A DNA stretch of 64,000 bases from Zetaproteobacteria bacterium (GTDB lineage Bacteria; Pseudomonadota; Alphaproteobacteria; Micavibrionales; Micavibrionaceae). The position numbers and the translations under genes are program-made. Shown here one piece after another: positions 36,197 to 44,645 of this stretch. How positions within the stretch are numbered: the first letter of the stretch is position 1; every line of letters starts with the position of its first letter. Where the stretch lies: assembly GCA_002747015.1 (NCBI GenBank), contig NVXI01000003.1, forward strand, positions 1 through 64,000. Reading direction: 5' to 3'. The notes under the pieces are model-generated. The model was not told the DNA's origin, did no database searches, and worked only from the letters and a program-made list of their open reading frames with translations.

Positions 36197-37810
36197 TTAC
36201 TTAAGAATAGGAAATAAAGCTGCAAGAGCAGAGGGCAAAATATTATTTTTGTAAAAAACCTGTATGTCTGTAAAAGATACATTAGACTGTGTTACTGATT
36301 GCGCCGCCTTTTCAATCATTGAGCCACCAATAACAAGACTGAAAGCCTTTAAATACGGCGCAGAAAACCAAGATATCTGATCCAAATCCCCCTGTTTTTC
36401 CAAATCAATAAGGCGATCAGTGGCCAGCAACAAAGCATCCAGATAAGATCGATCGACCAACCCTGCTATATCCTTGATATAGCTTTTCGCCAGAACTGCT
36501 TCATCACGCAGAACCTTACGAAACACAAAATCAGCGGCCTGTATGCCGTTTGTTCCCTCATATATCGATAAAATCCGCGCATCACGATAATATTGCGCTG
36601 CGCCTGTTTCCTCAATAAAGCCCATACCGCCATGTATCTGAATGCCTGTTGAGGCCACATCAACGGCCATATCAGTGCACCAGCCTTTCACAATAGGCGT
36701 CAGAAACTCCACGCGCGCACGCGCTTTATCATCACCAGCCATCGCTTTATCAAGCTCTAATGCCGCGCTATAGGCCATAATACGCCCTGCCGTAACACGC
36801 GCCTTCATATCCGTAAGCATCCGGCGTACGTCACCATGATGCGCGATAACAACGCGTTCCCCACTGGTGAAGGACTGTCCCTGCACTCTCTCATTGGCGT
36901 AGGCCAGCGCGTGCTGGTACGCACGCTCCGCAATCGCAACACCCTGTAAGCCTACACAAAGCCGCGCATTATTCATCATCGTGAACATGTATGTCAGACC
37001 ATTATGTTCTTCCCCGATCAGCTCACCCGTTGCGCCGTCAAAATCCATCGTACATGTGGGGGAAGCGTGAATGCCCAGCTTATGCTCCAAGCCGAGACAT
37101 TCAACAGTGTTTCTCTCTCCATTCTCCAGAATTTTCGGCACAACGAACAGAGATATTCCCCGCACGTCATCCGGCGCATCGGTTATTCTAGCCAGAACGA
37201 GATGAATAATATTCTCAGCCATATCATGATCGCCATAGGTGATGAAAATCTTCTGCCCCGATATTTTATAGCTGCCATCCGCTTGCTTTTCCGCCTTTGC
37301 GCGTAACAAACCAAGATCAGAGCCTGCCTGCGACTCGGTTAAGTTCATAGTGCCTGTCCACTCGCCCGATATCAATTTGGGAAGGTAATAATCCTTTTGA
37401 GCGCCAGAGCCGTGCGAAGAAATCGCCTCGACAGTCCCTTGATTCAATAACGGACATAGGCCAAATGACATATTCGCGCCCTGCCACATTTCCTGCACCG
37501 GAAATGCCAACGCCCATGGCAAACCCTGCCCGCCATACTCAGGATCAAACGGCACAGCGTTCCACCCGCCGTCACAATAAGTTGCGTAGGCCTCTTTAAA
37601 TCCATCGGCTGTTTTAACATTACCATCGACCAATTTTGCGCCTTGTTCATCCGCGGGTTTATTAAGTGGTGCAAGAACGCCTGTGGCCAATTTTGCGGCT
37701 TCATCTAAAACAGCTTCAGTGGTTTCGCGATCTAGGTCGGGATGTTCAAAGCCCAACACATCATGCAAGATAAACAACATGTCTTGGATCGGTGGCTGAT
37801 ATTCGCTCAT
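36197..37810 (-). CDS. Acyl-CoA dehydrogenase
   Basis: An FAD enzyme that oxidises acyl-CoA to enoyl-CoA. The 537-residue protein has the N-terminal extension typical of the long alphaproteobacterial group that includes DmdC (DMLFILHDVLGFE), FAD/substrate motifs MNLTESQAGSDLG and ISGQKIFITYGDHD, and the catalytic Glu in SIYEGTNGIQA. Family members are usually near 590-600 residues; the shortfall lies between the dehydrogenase core and the last helical domain (FRKVLRDEAV to SYLDALL). Substrate cannot be assigned. A small membrane protein gene lies 27 bases upstream on the same strand. Confidence 0.92.
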   Translation of the reverse strand: MSEYQPPIQDMLFILHDVLGFEHPDLDRETTEAVLDEAAKLATGVLAPLNKPADEQGAKLVDGNVKTADGFKEAYATYCDGGWNAVPFDPEYGGQGLPWALAFPVQEMWQGANMSFGLCPLLNQGTVEAISSHGSGAQKDYYLPKLISGEWTGTMNLTESQAGSDLGLLRAKAEKQADGSYKISGQKIFITYGDHDMAENIIHLVLARITDAPDDVRGISLFVVPKILENGERNTVECLGLEHKLGIHASPTCTMDFDGATGELIGEEHNGLTYMFTMMNNARLCVGLQGVAIAERAYQHALAYANERVQGQSFTSGERVVIAHHGDVRRMLTDMKARVTAGRIMAYSAALELDKAMAGDDKARARVEFLTPIVKGWCTDMAVDVASTGIQIHGGMGFIEETGAAQYYRDARILSIYEGTNGIQAADFVFRKVLRDEAVLAKSYIKDIAGLVDRSYLDALLLATDRLIDLEKQGDLDQISWFSAPYLKAFSLVIGGSMIEKAAQSVTQSNVSFTDIQVFYKNNILPSALAALFPILK

Positions 37811-37837
37811 ATATTTAATTCCTTATCTTTAATCCCT

Positions 37838-38353
37838 TTAAAAGGATACGCCCAAAGCACTTAAAATTCCGACAACAAGCAGGATAACGACCAGAACCAT
37901 AAACATAATCATCATATATTGCGCAATAATCGCTGATATCCCGAAGAAAATGGCCAAACCACCCATCATGCGAGTATCCTTACGCATAAAGCCAAGCGCG
38001 CCATTTATAATACCGCCAAGCGCAATCAAAATCACAATAAGCGACCAGTAATCCGTCCAATGCTTTGCCTCTTCTTTTTCGGGGGCTTTCTCGGAAACAT
38101 CCTTCTCAGCACTTCCAACCTGTTCAACGTCGCCAAACCCAAAAGACAGCAACAACTTATCCTTTATATTTATGACCTTTTCGACGGCTATATCTTCAAT
38201 TGTCGGCGGCGACGGCGCAAATTCATCAAGTATCCACGGCGTGGTCACAGACAAACAAAAGGCGAATAGCGCAATCAGCAAGCCAACCATCGCAAAATTA
38301 TGGCCACTATCCATCATTGCTTCTGTATTTATCGTATTTTCTACATCATCCAT
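37838..38353 (-). CDS. Unknown small membrane protein
   Basis: A protein of about 171 residues with four hydrophobic segments: one near residues 20-38, a soluble loop rich in Glu/Lys/Ser, and three closely packed helices in the C-terminal 70 residues (IVILIALGGIINGALGF, MMGGLAIFFGISAIIAQ, VLVVILLVVGILSALGV). I do not recognise the family. The start is set at the ATG at 38353 with GAGGG upstream; a longer frame from 38452 adds 33 unlikely residues. It probably shares a transcript with the acyl-CoA dehydrogenase gene. Confidence 0.65.
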   Translation of the reverse strand: MDDVENTINTEAMMDSGHNFAMVGLLIALFAFCLSVTTPWILDEFAPSPPTIEDIAVEKVINIKDKLLLSFGFGDVEQVGSAEKDVSEKAPEKEEAKHWTDYWSLIVILIALGGIINGALGFMRKDTRMMGGLAIFFGISAIIAQYMMIMFMVLVVILLVVGILSALGVSF

Positions 38354-38476
38354 ATCGCGCACCCTCTGTATCGCTATATCCATTCTGGCACGGTGTTTGC
38401 ATTTCTCCAAATGAATATGAAGACCAACATATATAGATTTGAGTAAAACCACTTAACGCGTAACGAGATAAATACT

Positions 38477-39367
38477 ATGCAAACCAGTGCCTTAGAGAAT
38501 TATTCAGCCCATGCACCGCGCAATGTTATGCGCGCCATTGAAACGGCAAGCCAGAAATCAGGGGTCGATTTTTCCTATCTCGTGCAACAAGCCTCCGCAG
38601 AGAGCAGTTTTAACCCCAATGCGGGCGCAAAAACCAGCTCTGCCTCCGGCTTATACCAGTTTATCGACAGCACATGGATGTCAATGGTAGAACGCTATGG
38701 TGAAGGATATGGCTTGGATACAGAAGGAAAATCCAAACAGGAAATTCTGGATATGCGTAAAGATCCCAAAGCGGCATCTTTTATGGCAGCGGCGTTTGCT
38801 TCTGAGAATGAGAAATCTCTGAACAGTAATTGGGGCGGTGATGTCGGCGCGACAGAGCTTTATTTCGCACATTTTCTGGGCGCGCGTGGCGCATCATCTT
38901 TTCTGAAAGCACATGATGAAAACCCTTCACACCCTGCGGCTGACCTATTTCCTCGTGCGGCAAACGCCAATCACAACGTCTTTTATGACAAGGAGACAGG
39001 TGAGCCCAGAACACTGGAGCAAGTCTATCAATTCTTTGACAAGAAATTCCAAATTAAACGCGAGCAAGCTGAAACAAGTATAGCCAAAACGCAAACCCCC
39101 GATATTGAGAGAATCGCCCACGGTCGTATTCCACACAGAATATCGGATAATATTATCATGCAACGCGCACAAGCGATGCGGAATGAAGCCACACATACAC
39201 AATATAATCAGATATTGAACCGCTATTCTGCCACGCCGCGCCCAAGTAAAGCCAACACTATCAATCACACACCGTTCTTTAGCTTACTTGCAAAACCGAT
39301 AGATTTGATGATGTTAACCCAGAGCATACAAACCACGCCAAGCAAAGTCATTCGTGACAAAAGCTAA
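38477..39367 (+). CDS. Lytic transglycosylase (SLT domain) without signal peptide
   Basis: Cleaves the glycan strand of peptidoglycan. The SLT fold occupies residues 25-160 of 296: catalytic Glu42 in QQASAESSFNP, SSASGLYQFIDSTW and a later AxYNxG-equivalent region (TELYFAHFLGARGA). There is no signal peptide, which resembles transglycosylases exported by flagellar or other specialised routes, or encoded by phage. The C-terminal 130 residues are unconserved. It precedes a methyltransferase gene by 20 bases on the same strand. Confidence 0.88.
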   Translation: MQTSALENYSAHAPRNVMRAIETASQKSGVDFSYLVQQASAESSFNPNAGAKTSSASGLYQFIDSTWMSMVERYGEGYGLDTEGKSKQEILDMRKDPKAASFMAAAFASENEKSLNSNWGGDVGATELYFAHFLGARGASSFLKAHDENPSHPAADLFPRAANANHNVFYDKETGEPRTLEQVYQFFDKKFQIKREQAETSIAKTQTPDIERIAHGRIPHRISDNIIMQRAQAMRNEATHTQYNQILNRYSATPRPSKANTINHTPFFSLLAKPIDLMMLTQSIQTTPSKVIRDKS

Positions 39368-39387
39368 TCATTTCGCTAAAAGAAGAG

Positions 39388-40131
39388 ATGGCTGATAAAA
39401 ACCTTATTTACGTTCTGAATAAAAAGCTCGCGTTGCACCAAGCACCGAAGGGCTTTCGCACCTCTATGGACAGCATCATGCTGGCCGCTGCATGTCCCGC
39501 GAAATCAGGAGATAGCATCCTTGATTTAGGCTGTGGCGTAGGAAGTGCAGGGCTTTGCGCCCTATACCGCATTACAAACGCAAGCCTAACAGGTATCGAT
39601 ATCCAGCAAGACCATATTGAACTGGCGGAAAATAATGCGCGCGTAAACAACATGGAAAATTGTACGACATTTATATGCGGTGACGTAAGAACCGCGCAGC
39701 TAGAAACATTTAATCATATTATTTGCAACCCACCTTATATGGATGCGGGTACGCACCTGCAATCACCCTCCCCTGCGAAAGCCAAAGCTATGGGACATAT
39801 CGAGGAAGATATTACGTTACAAGACTGGGTTCGCTGCGCGCACAGGCATATCAAAGGACAAGGCAGCCTAACCATGATCCATGATGCAGGAAAAATTGAT
39901 AACATTATTCATGCGCTGTACGGAAAAAGTGGTGGTAAGAGGTTTGGCGGCATAGAAATAATACCCATTTACTCGCGGCATAATACTCCAGCAAAACGCG
40001 TTATCATCCGCGCCTATAAGCACAAGAAATCCAAAGCCATCTTGCATTCAGGCATCATCATGCATAAAGAAAATGGTGATTACACAAAAGAGGCCGATAT
40101 CATATTGCGTCACGCAGCCTCTTTGTTTTAA
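39388..40131 (+). CDS. tRNA1(Val) (adenine37-N6)-methyltransferase-like protein
   Basis: A 247-residue Rossmann methyltransferase. Motif I is DLGCGVGSAGLC, the acidic ligand is in TGIDIQQDHIELAENNA, and the catalytic N6-adenine motif is NPPYMDAG. The N-terminus KKLALHQAPKGFRTSMDSIML is typical of the TrmN6/YfiC group, which methylates A37 of tRNA-Val. ATG follows AGAAGAG closely. It converges on an acyltransferase gene. Confidence 0.85.
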   Translation: MADKNLIYVLNKKLALHQAPKGFRTSMDSIMLAAACPAKSGDSILDLGCGVGSAGLCALYRITNASLTGIDIQQDHIELAENNARVNNMENCTTFICGDVRTAQLETFNHIICNPPYMDAGTHLQSPSPAKAKAMGHIEEDITLQDWVRCAHRHIKGQGSLTMIHDAGKIDNIIHALYGKSGGKRFGGIEIIPIYSRHNTPAKRVIIRAYKHKKSKAILHSGIIMHKENGDYTKEADIILRHAASLF

Positions 40132-40140
40132 TAAACGCCA

Positions 40141-41301
40141 TTACGACCTATACGCATATTTATTCTTCAAATTTAATATAGGGCGCTCAAAATAACGATA
40201 GCTTAGGGATGCTATAATAAAAGTTACCACGCCACCTCCTACTAATAGAATCATTTGGCTTACAATAAAGCTGAAATGGTAACTATAAAAATACTTACCT
40301 ATTATAAACATTATTGGCACATGAAACACGTACATACCATAACTAATACGTCCCATATTCCCAAGTAAAGGGGTAGATAAACACTTTTGGATAGGTGAGC
40401 GCCTCTCTGATAGAAGGATATGCGCTAATAACGCTGTATAAAATATGGAACAATATGTCAGTCCCGTCTCTATCATAACAATTTTAGGGGCAACAGCCTG
40501 CCCATAAACCAATAAGCTACCAAATAGCAAAAGAGCCATTGCCAACATAATATAGCCGAACATATCCGCATATTGCACTAATCGCTCTTTATAACTAGTG
40601 AATAAAACACTTAACAAGCCTCCCATACATAGCTCATCCATACGAGAAAATAAAGTTGTGTAAGCTAACTTATGTTGCCCAATATCAGAAAGAAACCACC
40701 TAAAAAACCACGAAGAAATAACCAATCCAACGCATAACAACAACGCCTTCCTTGGGGATTTTCTGTAAAAAAACAAAAACAAGACAGGCCAAAATAAATA
40801 AAACTGCTCTTCAATAGCCAACGACCATGTATGACTCATATACATAAATATATCAGAACTAAATGTAGGCATATAATTTTGAAGATAGAAGAAATGCAGT
40901 ACTATTTTCAAGAATGTACCATCCCCACCTGGAAAGAGCACAAGCCCCCCCAAGATAAAGAAAAGTACAACATAATAAAGAGGAAGAAGTCTTAACGCTC
41001 GTCTTATGTAAAATATTTTTAATGCATTTTTTATTTTGCACGTATCTATTAAAATTCCAGTAATCAAGAATCCTGACAGCACAAAGAATAAATCAACGCC
41101 AGTTTGCCCCAGTAATCTTAAAGTATAATAACCATACCATACACCAGAGAGGTCCACCTCAGCCATCACATACGCAAAATCTGCGGAGTGAAAAAATATA
41201 ACCATCAAAACTGCCAGACCTCTCAATCCATCAAGGGCAGGATAATGCTTTCCAACAATCAAATTTTCCGTGGGGTAGGAATGCGGTGCTTCAGATACCA
41301 A
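40141..41301 (-). CDS. Acyltransferase-3 family membrane protein (OafA-like)
   Basis: The 386-residue protein has the OafA signatures YPALDGLRGLAVLMVIFFHSA, QTGVDLFFVLSGFLITGIL and HTWSLAIEEQFYLFWP, with about ten helices and no C-terminal SGNH domain. It should acylate a surface sugar. The start is a TTG at 41299-41301, preceded by GGGGAGG at six bases and only 13 bases after the glyS stop; the open frame extends further upstream but only through the end of glyS. That ribosome site is stronger than most in the window. Confidence 0.9.
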   Translation of the reverse strand: MVSEAPHSYPTENLIVGKHYPALDGLRGLAVLMVIFFHSADFAYVMAEVDLSGVWYGYYTLRLLGQTGVDLFFVLSGFLITGILIDTCKIKNALKIFYIRRALRLLPLYYVVLFFILGGLVLFPGGDGTFLKIVLHFFYLQNYMPTFSSDIFMYMSHTWSLAIEEQFYLFWPVLFLFFYRKSPRKALLLCVGLVISSWFFRWFLSDIGQHKLAYTTLFSRMDELCMGGLLSVLFTSYKERLVQYADMFGYIMLAMALLLFGSLLVYGQAVAPKIVMIETGLTYCSIFYTALLAHILLSERRSPIQKCLSTPLLGNMGRISYGMYVFHVPIMFIIGKYFYSYHFSFIVSQMILLVGGGVVTFIIASLSYRYFERPILNLKNKYAYRS

Positions 41302-41314
41302 AGGAATCCTCCCC

Positions 41315-42805
41315 TTAGGATCTGCCACTAATCTTCTCCCGCAAGAAATCTTTAACCTTATCCAAATGGATACGTTCCTGCGCCATGGTGTTACGGTCAC
41401 GTACGGTTACGCTGTGATCTTCTGCTGTTTCATTATCTATCGTAAAGCAGTATGGCGTTCCAATCTCATCCTGGCGTGCATAACGTTTACCGATATTTTG
41501 CTTAATATCCAGATCAACAACAAATTCATCCCTTAGATCAAGATAGAGTTTCTGCGCCGTTGGGACGTGCTTATCCTTCGCTGTTAGCGGCAGGATTGCC
41601 GCTTTCTTTGGTGCCATTGAAGGATGGAAATCCAGATACACACCTGATGGGCGGTTTTCATCCACCGTATAAGCCTGACAAATCAGCGCAAGCACACCAC
41701 GCGTAAGACCGGTTGAAGGCTCAATCACATGTGGTAGGAAACGCTTATTCTCCGCCTGATCGAAATAATCAAGTTTTTGTCCAGAAAATTCCTGATGCTG
41801 GGTTAGGTCATAATTTCCACGATGTGCAATGCCCTCCAGCTCATCAAAGCCCGGAGCGGCGAACGGAAAGCGATACTCAACATCAATCGTGCGTGATGAG
41901 TAATGTGCAAGATCATCTTTCGGTACATCCAGAAAATGTAATTCGGATTTAGGTAAACCAAGAGACAGCCAGAAATTCGTGCGTTGCTCCACCCAAAAAT
42001 CAAACCACATTGGCACATCTTCCTCGGCGCAGAACCATTCCAGTTCCATTTGCTCAAATTCACGGCTGCGGAAAATGAAGTTACGCGGCGTTACCTCGTT
42101 ACGGAAAGCCTTACCAATTTGCGCGATACCAAAAGGCACTTTCACACGCGACGAATCAACAACGTTCTTAAAATTCAGAAATATCCCCGCACAGGTCTCA
42201 GGACGTAAATAGGCTTTATTATCCTCACTCGCCGTTGCACCGACATAGGTATGGAACATCATATTAAACTGGCGTGGCTCCGTCAGTGTACCTGCTGTTT
42301 TAACATCAGGACCAATAATATTGAGGAACATATCCAAAGGCACCTGATCGAGCACCTCTTTATTAAAGTCGACAACAGACTTCCCTCTGGACAATTTTTT
42401 AAGGCGTTTTTCGATCTCTGCATCTTCGGCATCCTGATCGAACGCAAAAGCATGCCCCTCACCATCCTTTGGTATCAATACAAACACATGATCCGCGCGA
42501 TAACGTTTTTTAGATTCGCGACAATCCACCATTGGGTCATTAAACCCGCCGACATGACCAGAGGCTTCCCAGCATTTGGGGTTTTGTATAATAGAAGAAT
42601 CAACCCCGACAATATCAACAGGCGTGCCATCAGGGCCCAGAGGCGGTGCAATCACCATATCCCGCCACCAACGATCCCGCAGATTATTCTTTAATTCCAC
42701 CCCAAGCGGACCATAATCCCAAAAACCGTTCAATCCACCGTAAATATCTGAAGCCGGAAATATAAATCCGCGGCGTTTACAAAGGGCTACTATATCTTTC
42801 ATCAC
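41315..42805 (-). CDS. glyS: Glycyl-tRNA synthetase, single-chain (alpha2) type
   Basis: Charges tRNA-Gly. The 496-residue protein is the homodimeric class II form shared with archaea, eukaryotes and some bacteria, not the two-subunit GlyQ/GlyS form: KRRGFIFPASDIYGGLNGFWDYGPLG at the start, motif 2 QIGKAFRNEVTPR, the FRSREFEQME block, motif 3 in EPSTGLTRGVLALI, and a C-terminal anticodon-binding domain (MAPKKAAILPL to DKVKDFLREK). Many alphaproteobacteria carry GlyQ/GlyS instead, so its presence is noteworthy. The acyltransferase gene follows directly. Confidence 0.93.
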   Translation of the reverse strand: MMKDIVALCKRRGFIFPASDIYGGLNGFWDYGPLGVELKNNLRDRWWRDMVIAPPLGPDGTPVDIVGVDSSIIQNPKCWEASGHVGGFNDPMVDCRESKKRYRADHVFVLIPKDGEGHAFAFDQDAEDAEIEKRLKKLSRGKSVVDFNKEVLDQVPLDMFLNIIGPDVKTAGTLTEPRQFNMMFHTYVGATASEDNKAYLRPETCAGIFLNFKNVVDSSRVKVPFGIAQIGKAFRNEVTPRNFIFRSREFEQMELEWFCAEEDVPMWFDFWVEQRTNFWLSLGLPKSELHFLDVPKDDLAHYSSRTIDVEYRFPFAAPGFDELEGIAHRGNYDLTQHQEFSGQKLDYFDQAENKRFLPHVIEPSTGLTRGVLALICQAYTVDENRPSGVYLDFHPSMAPKKAAILPLTAKDKHVPTAQKLYLDLRDEFVVDLDIKQNIGKRYARQDEIGTPYCFTIDNETAEDHSVTVRDRNTMAQERIHLDKVKDFLREKISGRS

Positions 42806-43108
42806 TCAAAAATCCGTATTTTTCACTGTTTATACATATAAAACAGCTTAGCTCACTATTCTATCTTCGCCCATAATGCGGGCAAAAACCACAGAAAACA
42901 AGGCTTTACATTGCTGTTTCCTATTAAAATAATATTCCCGCGATTACTTAACCAATAGCGAAACAACAAGAACCAATATCGAGACCAACATGTATAAACA
43001 AAGTAAAAAACAGGACTGCGCACATCAATATTCAAATAAACAAAACCAATTACATGCCAAATTCAAATAACCAAGTAAAAGTTTTTATATATTTTTACAT
43101 CTTTTTTC
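42806..43108. other. AT-rich gap between glyS and the small-protein unit
   Basis: No gene is supported. It should contain the glyS promoter on the minus strand; nothing distinctive was seen. Confidence 0.4.
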
Positions 43109-43137
43109 TTGACCTAATCAAATCAATTGCGTATATT
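43109..43137 (+). promoter_or_regulatory. Strong sigma-70 type promoter of the 103-residue protein gene
   Basis: TTGACC (43109-43114) and TATATT (43132-43137) are separated by exactly 17 bases and precede the start codon by 29 bases. Confidence 0.75.
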
Positions 43138-43166
43138 AAGAACATAGAGGAAAGGAAGTTAAAGAA

Positions 43167-43478
43167 ATGGCAGAATTCGACACTGGAGGACAAAGTAGTA
43201 TCAGTAGCAGCGTTCAGTCTGGTGCAACTCAAGGATTGAGCAAGTCAGATCAAGTAACAAGCGCAAGACAGTCTGGTTACACAAGAGGAAATGGCGGAAT
43301 TCAAAATGTTGGATCAATGAGCAATAATTTCAACAGTATCTACCCAGCTGCGGCGAACGATGCCAGTTACCGCGACAATGTTGCCCGCCTAGACTTTGGA
43401 CTTTTTGACTTTAATTTAACAGCACTATCAGCCAATGATGGTATTGATGAATCTAACCAAGACCTTTATATCGCATAA
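43167..43478 (+). CDS. Unknown small Ser/Gly/Asn-rich protein
   Basis: I do not recognise this 103-residue protein. It has no signal peptide, membrane helix or cysteine. The first 60 residues are rich in Ser, Gly, Gln and Asn (TGGQSSISSSVQSGATQG) and look disordered; the last 40 contain a more hydrophobic DNVARLDFGLFDFNLTALSAN and an acidic end. A consensus-like promoter and AAGGAAG upstream of the ATG suggest strong expression. It is followed by an array of small hairpins and a terminator in one transcription unit. Confidence 0.7.
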   Translation: MAEFDTGGQSSISSSVQSGATQGLSKSDQVTSARQSGYTRGNGGIQNVGSMSNNFNSIYPAAANDASYRDNVARLDFGLFDFNLTALSANDGIDESNQDLYIA

Positions 43479-43504
43479 TAAAAAGCGAGTTGAACACATA
43501 ATAC

Positions 43505-43731
43505 AAAAAGAGGCATAAAGCCTTTGAGATTGGGAATAAAAAGAAGAGGAATAATCCTCTCGGTTGAAAAAAGAGCGAAAAGCTCACTATATAAAAAGAG
43601 GCACAAAGCCTTTGAGATTGGGAATAAAAGAAGAGGAAAAATCCTCTCGGTTGAAAAAAAAGAGCGAAAAGCTCACATATATCAAAAGAGGCCATAACAA
43701 GCGCCTTTGAGATTGGGGAATAAAAAAGAAG
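43505..43731. repeat. Tandem array of units with three small hairpins each
   Basis: Unit 1 (43505-43592, 88 bases) and unit 2 (43593-43683, 91 bases) are nearly identical; unit 3 (from 43684) is partial and then diverges. Each full unit holds three perfect stems: AGGC/GCCT, AGAGGA/TCCTCT and GAGC/GCTC. Loops vary (ATAAA, ACAAA, a 10-base loop; ATAA, AAAA) while stems stay intact. Unit lengths are not multiples of three, so the array is not coding. Read on the minus strand each stem is followed by a T-rich run like a miniature terminator. Confidence 0.85.
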
Positions 43732-43761
43732 GTGACCGAAAAAATTCGACGCCTTTTTTTT
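43729..43761 (+). terminator. Intrinsic terminator of the small-protein unit
   Basis: AAGGTG and CGCCTT pair outside, CGAA and TTCG pair inside with an AAAA loop and a small internal bulge; eight T follow (43754-43761). Confidence 0.8.
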
Positions 43762-43774
43762 ATTTGCGTATAAT
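43745..43774 (+). promoter_or_regulatory. Candidate panB promoter overlapping the terminator
   Basis: A perfect TATAAT (43769-43774) has TTCGAC (43745-43750) 18 bases upstream; the -35 would lie inside the 3' arm of the preceding terminator. Confidence 0.5.
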
Positions 43775-43829
43775 CGTTTCGAGATATAGAACAGAGTAAT
43801 ATCATCTACATAACAAAAGAAAACAGAAC

Positions 43830-44645
43830 ATGGTCAATTCACGCAAAACAACGACTGAAATAAGCGCGCAAAAAAACTCAAGCACACCGCTCGTCTGTTT
43901 AACCGCCTACACCGCGCCTATGACCAAAATTCTAGATCAGCATTGCGACCTGCTATTGGTTGGTGATTCCCTTGGTATGGCATTATATGGCATGGAAAAC
44001 ACGCTGGGTGTCACATTGGATATTATGATTAATCACGGCAAAGCCGTTATGCGCGTGGCAAAGAATGCCTGCGTTGTGGTGGATATGCCCTTTGGCACTT
44101 ATGAACAAAGCCCCGAAATTGCCTATCAAAATGCCCTGCGCGTCATTACAGAAACAGGGTGTGACGCGGTGAAGTTAGAGGGTGGCCAAGACATCGCCCC
44201 GACAATTGCCTATATAACCGAGCGTAATATTCCAGTTATGGCACATATTGGCCTGCAACCCCAATCCGTCCTGAAAGACGGTGGCTATAAAATAAAAGGG
44301 CGCACAAATGAAGAGGTCTCCAAACTGCTTGGAGATGCCAAAGAAATCGAGAAAGCCGGTGCTTTTGCCGTTGTTATCGAAGGCACAATAGAGAGCGTTG
44401 CACAAAATATCACACAATCGATTGATATCCCCACTATTGGAATCGGCGCGTCACCATCATGTGATGGACAAATTCTTGTCACCGAGGATATGCTGGGTCT
44501 TATCACCGATCACACACCAAAATTTGTAAAAAAATATGCATGCCTTGCCGAAAACATCGATCAAGCGGTCACCGATTATGCCACAGAGGTAAAATCACGC
44601 ATCTTTCCTGATGAAAATTACACCTACAAAGCCAAAGTAAAATAA
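43830..44645 (+). CDS. panB: 3-methyl-2-oxobutanoate hydroxymethyltransferase
   Basis: First committed step of pantothenate synthesis: transfers a hydroxymethyl group from methylene-THF to ketoisovalerate. The 271-residue protein shows VCLTAYTAPMTKILDQ, LLVGDSLGM with a metal ligand, KLEGG, PVMAHIGLQPQS and IGIGASPSCDGQILV. Its stop codon directly abuts the panC start. Confidence 0.97.
   Translation: MVNSRKTTTEISAQKNSSTPLVCLTAYTAPMTKILDQHCDLLLVGDSLGMALYGMENTLGVTLDIMINHGKAVMRVAKNACVVVDMPFGTYEQSPEIAYQNALRVITETGCDAVKLEGGQDIAPTIAYITERNIPVMAHIGLQPQSVLKDGGYKIKGRTNEEVSKLLGDAKEIEKAGAFAVVIEGTIESVAQNITQSIDIPTIGIGASPSCDGQILVTEDMLGLITDHTPKFVKKYACLAENIDQAVTDYATEVKSRIFPDENYTYKAKVK

Noticed and set aside
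43453..43695. 80-codon minus-strand frame with repeated FFQPRGLFLFF segments
   Set aside because: It merely reads through the hairpin array; unit lengths are not multiples of three and the repeats shift frame.
43505..43731. CRISPR-like tandem repeat
   Set aside because: The whole unit repeats with no unique spacers of constant size, and no cas genes are present.
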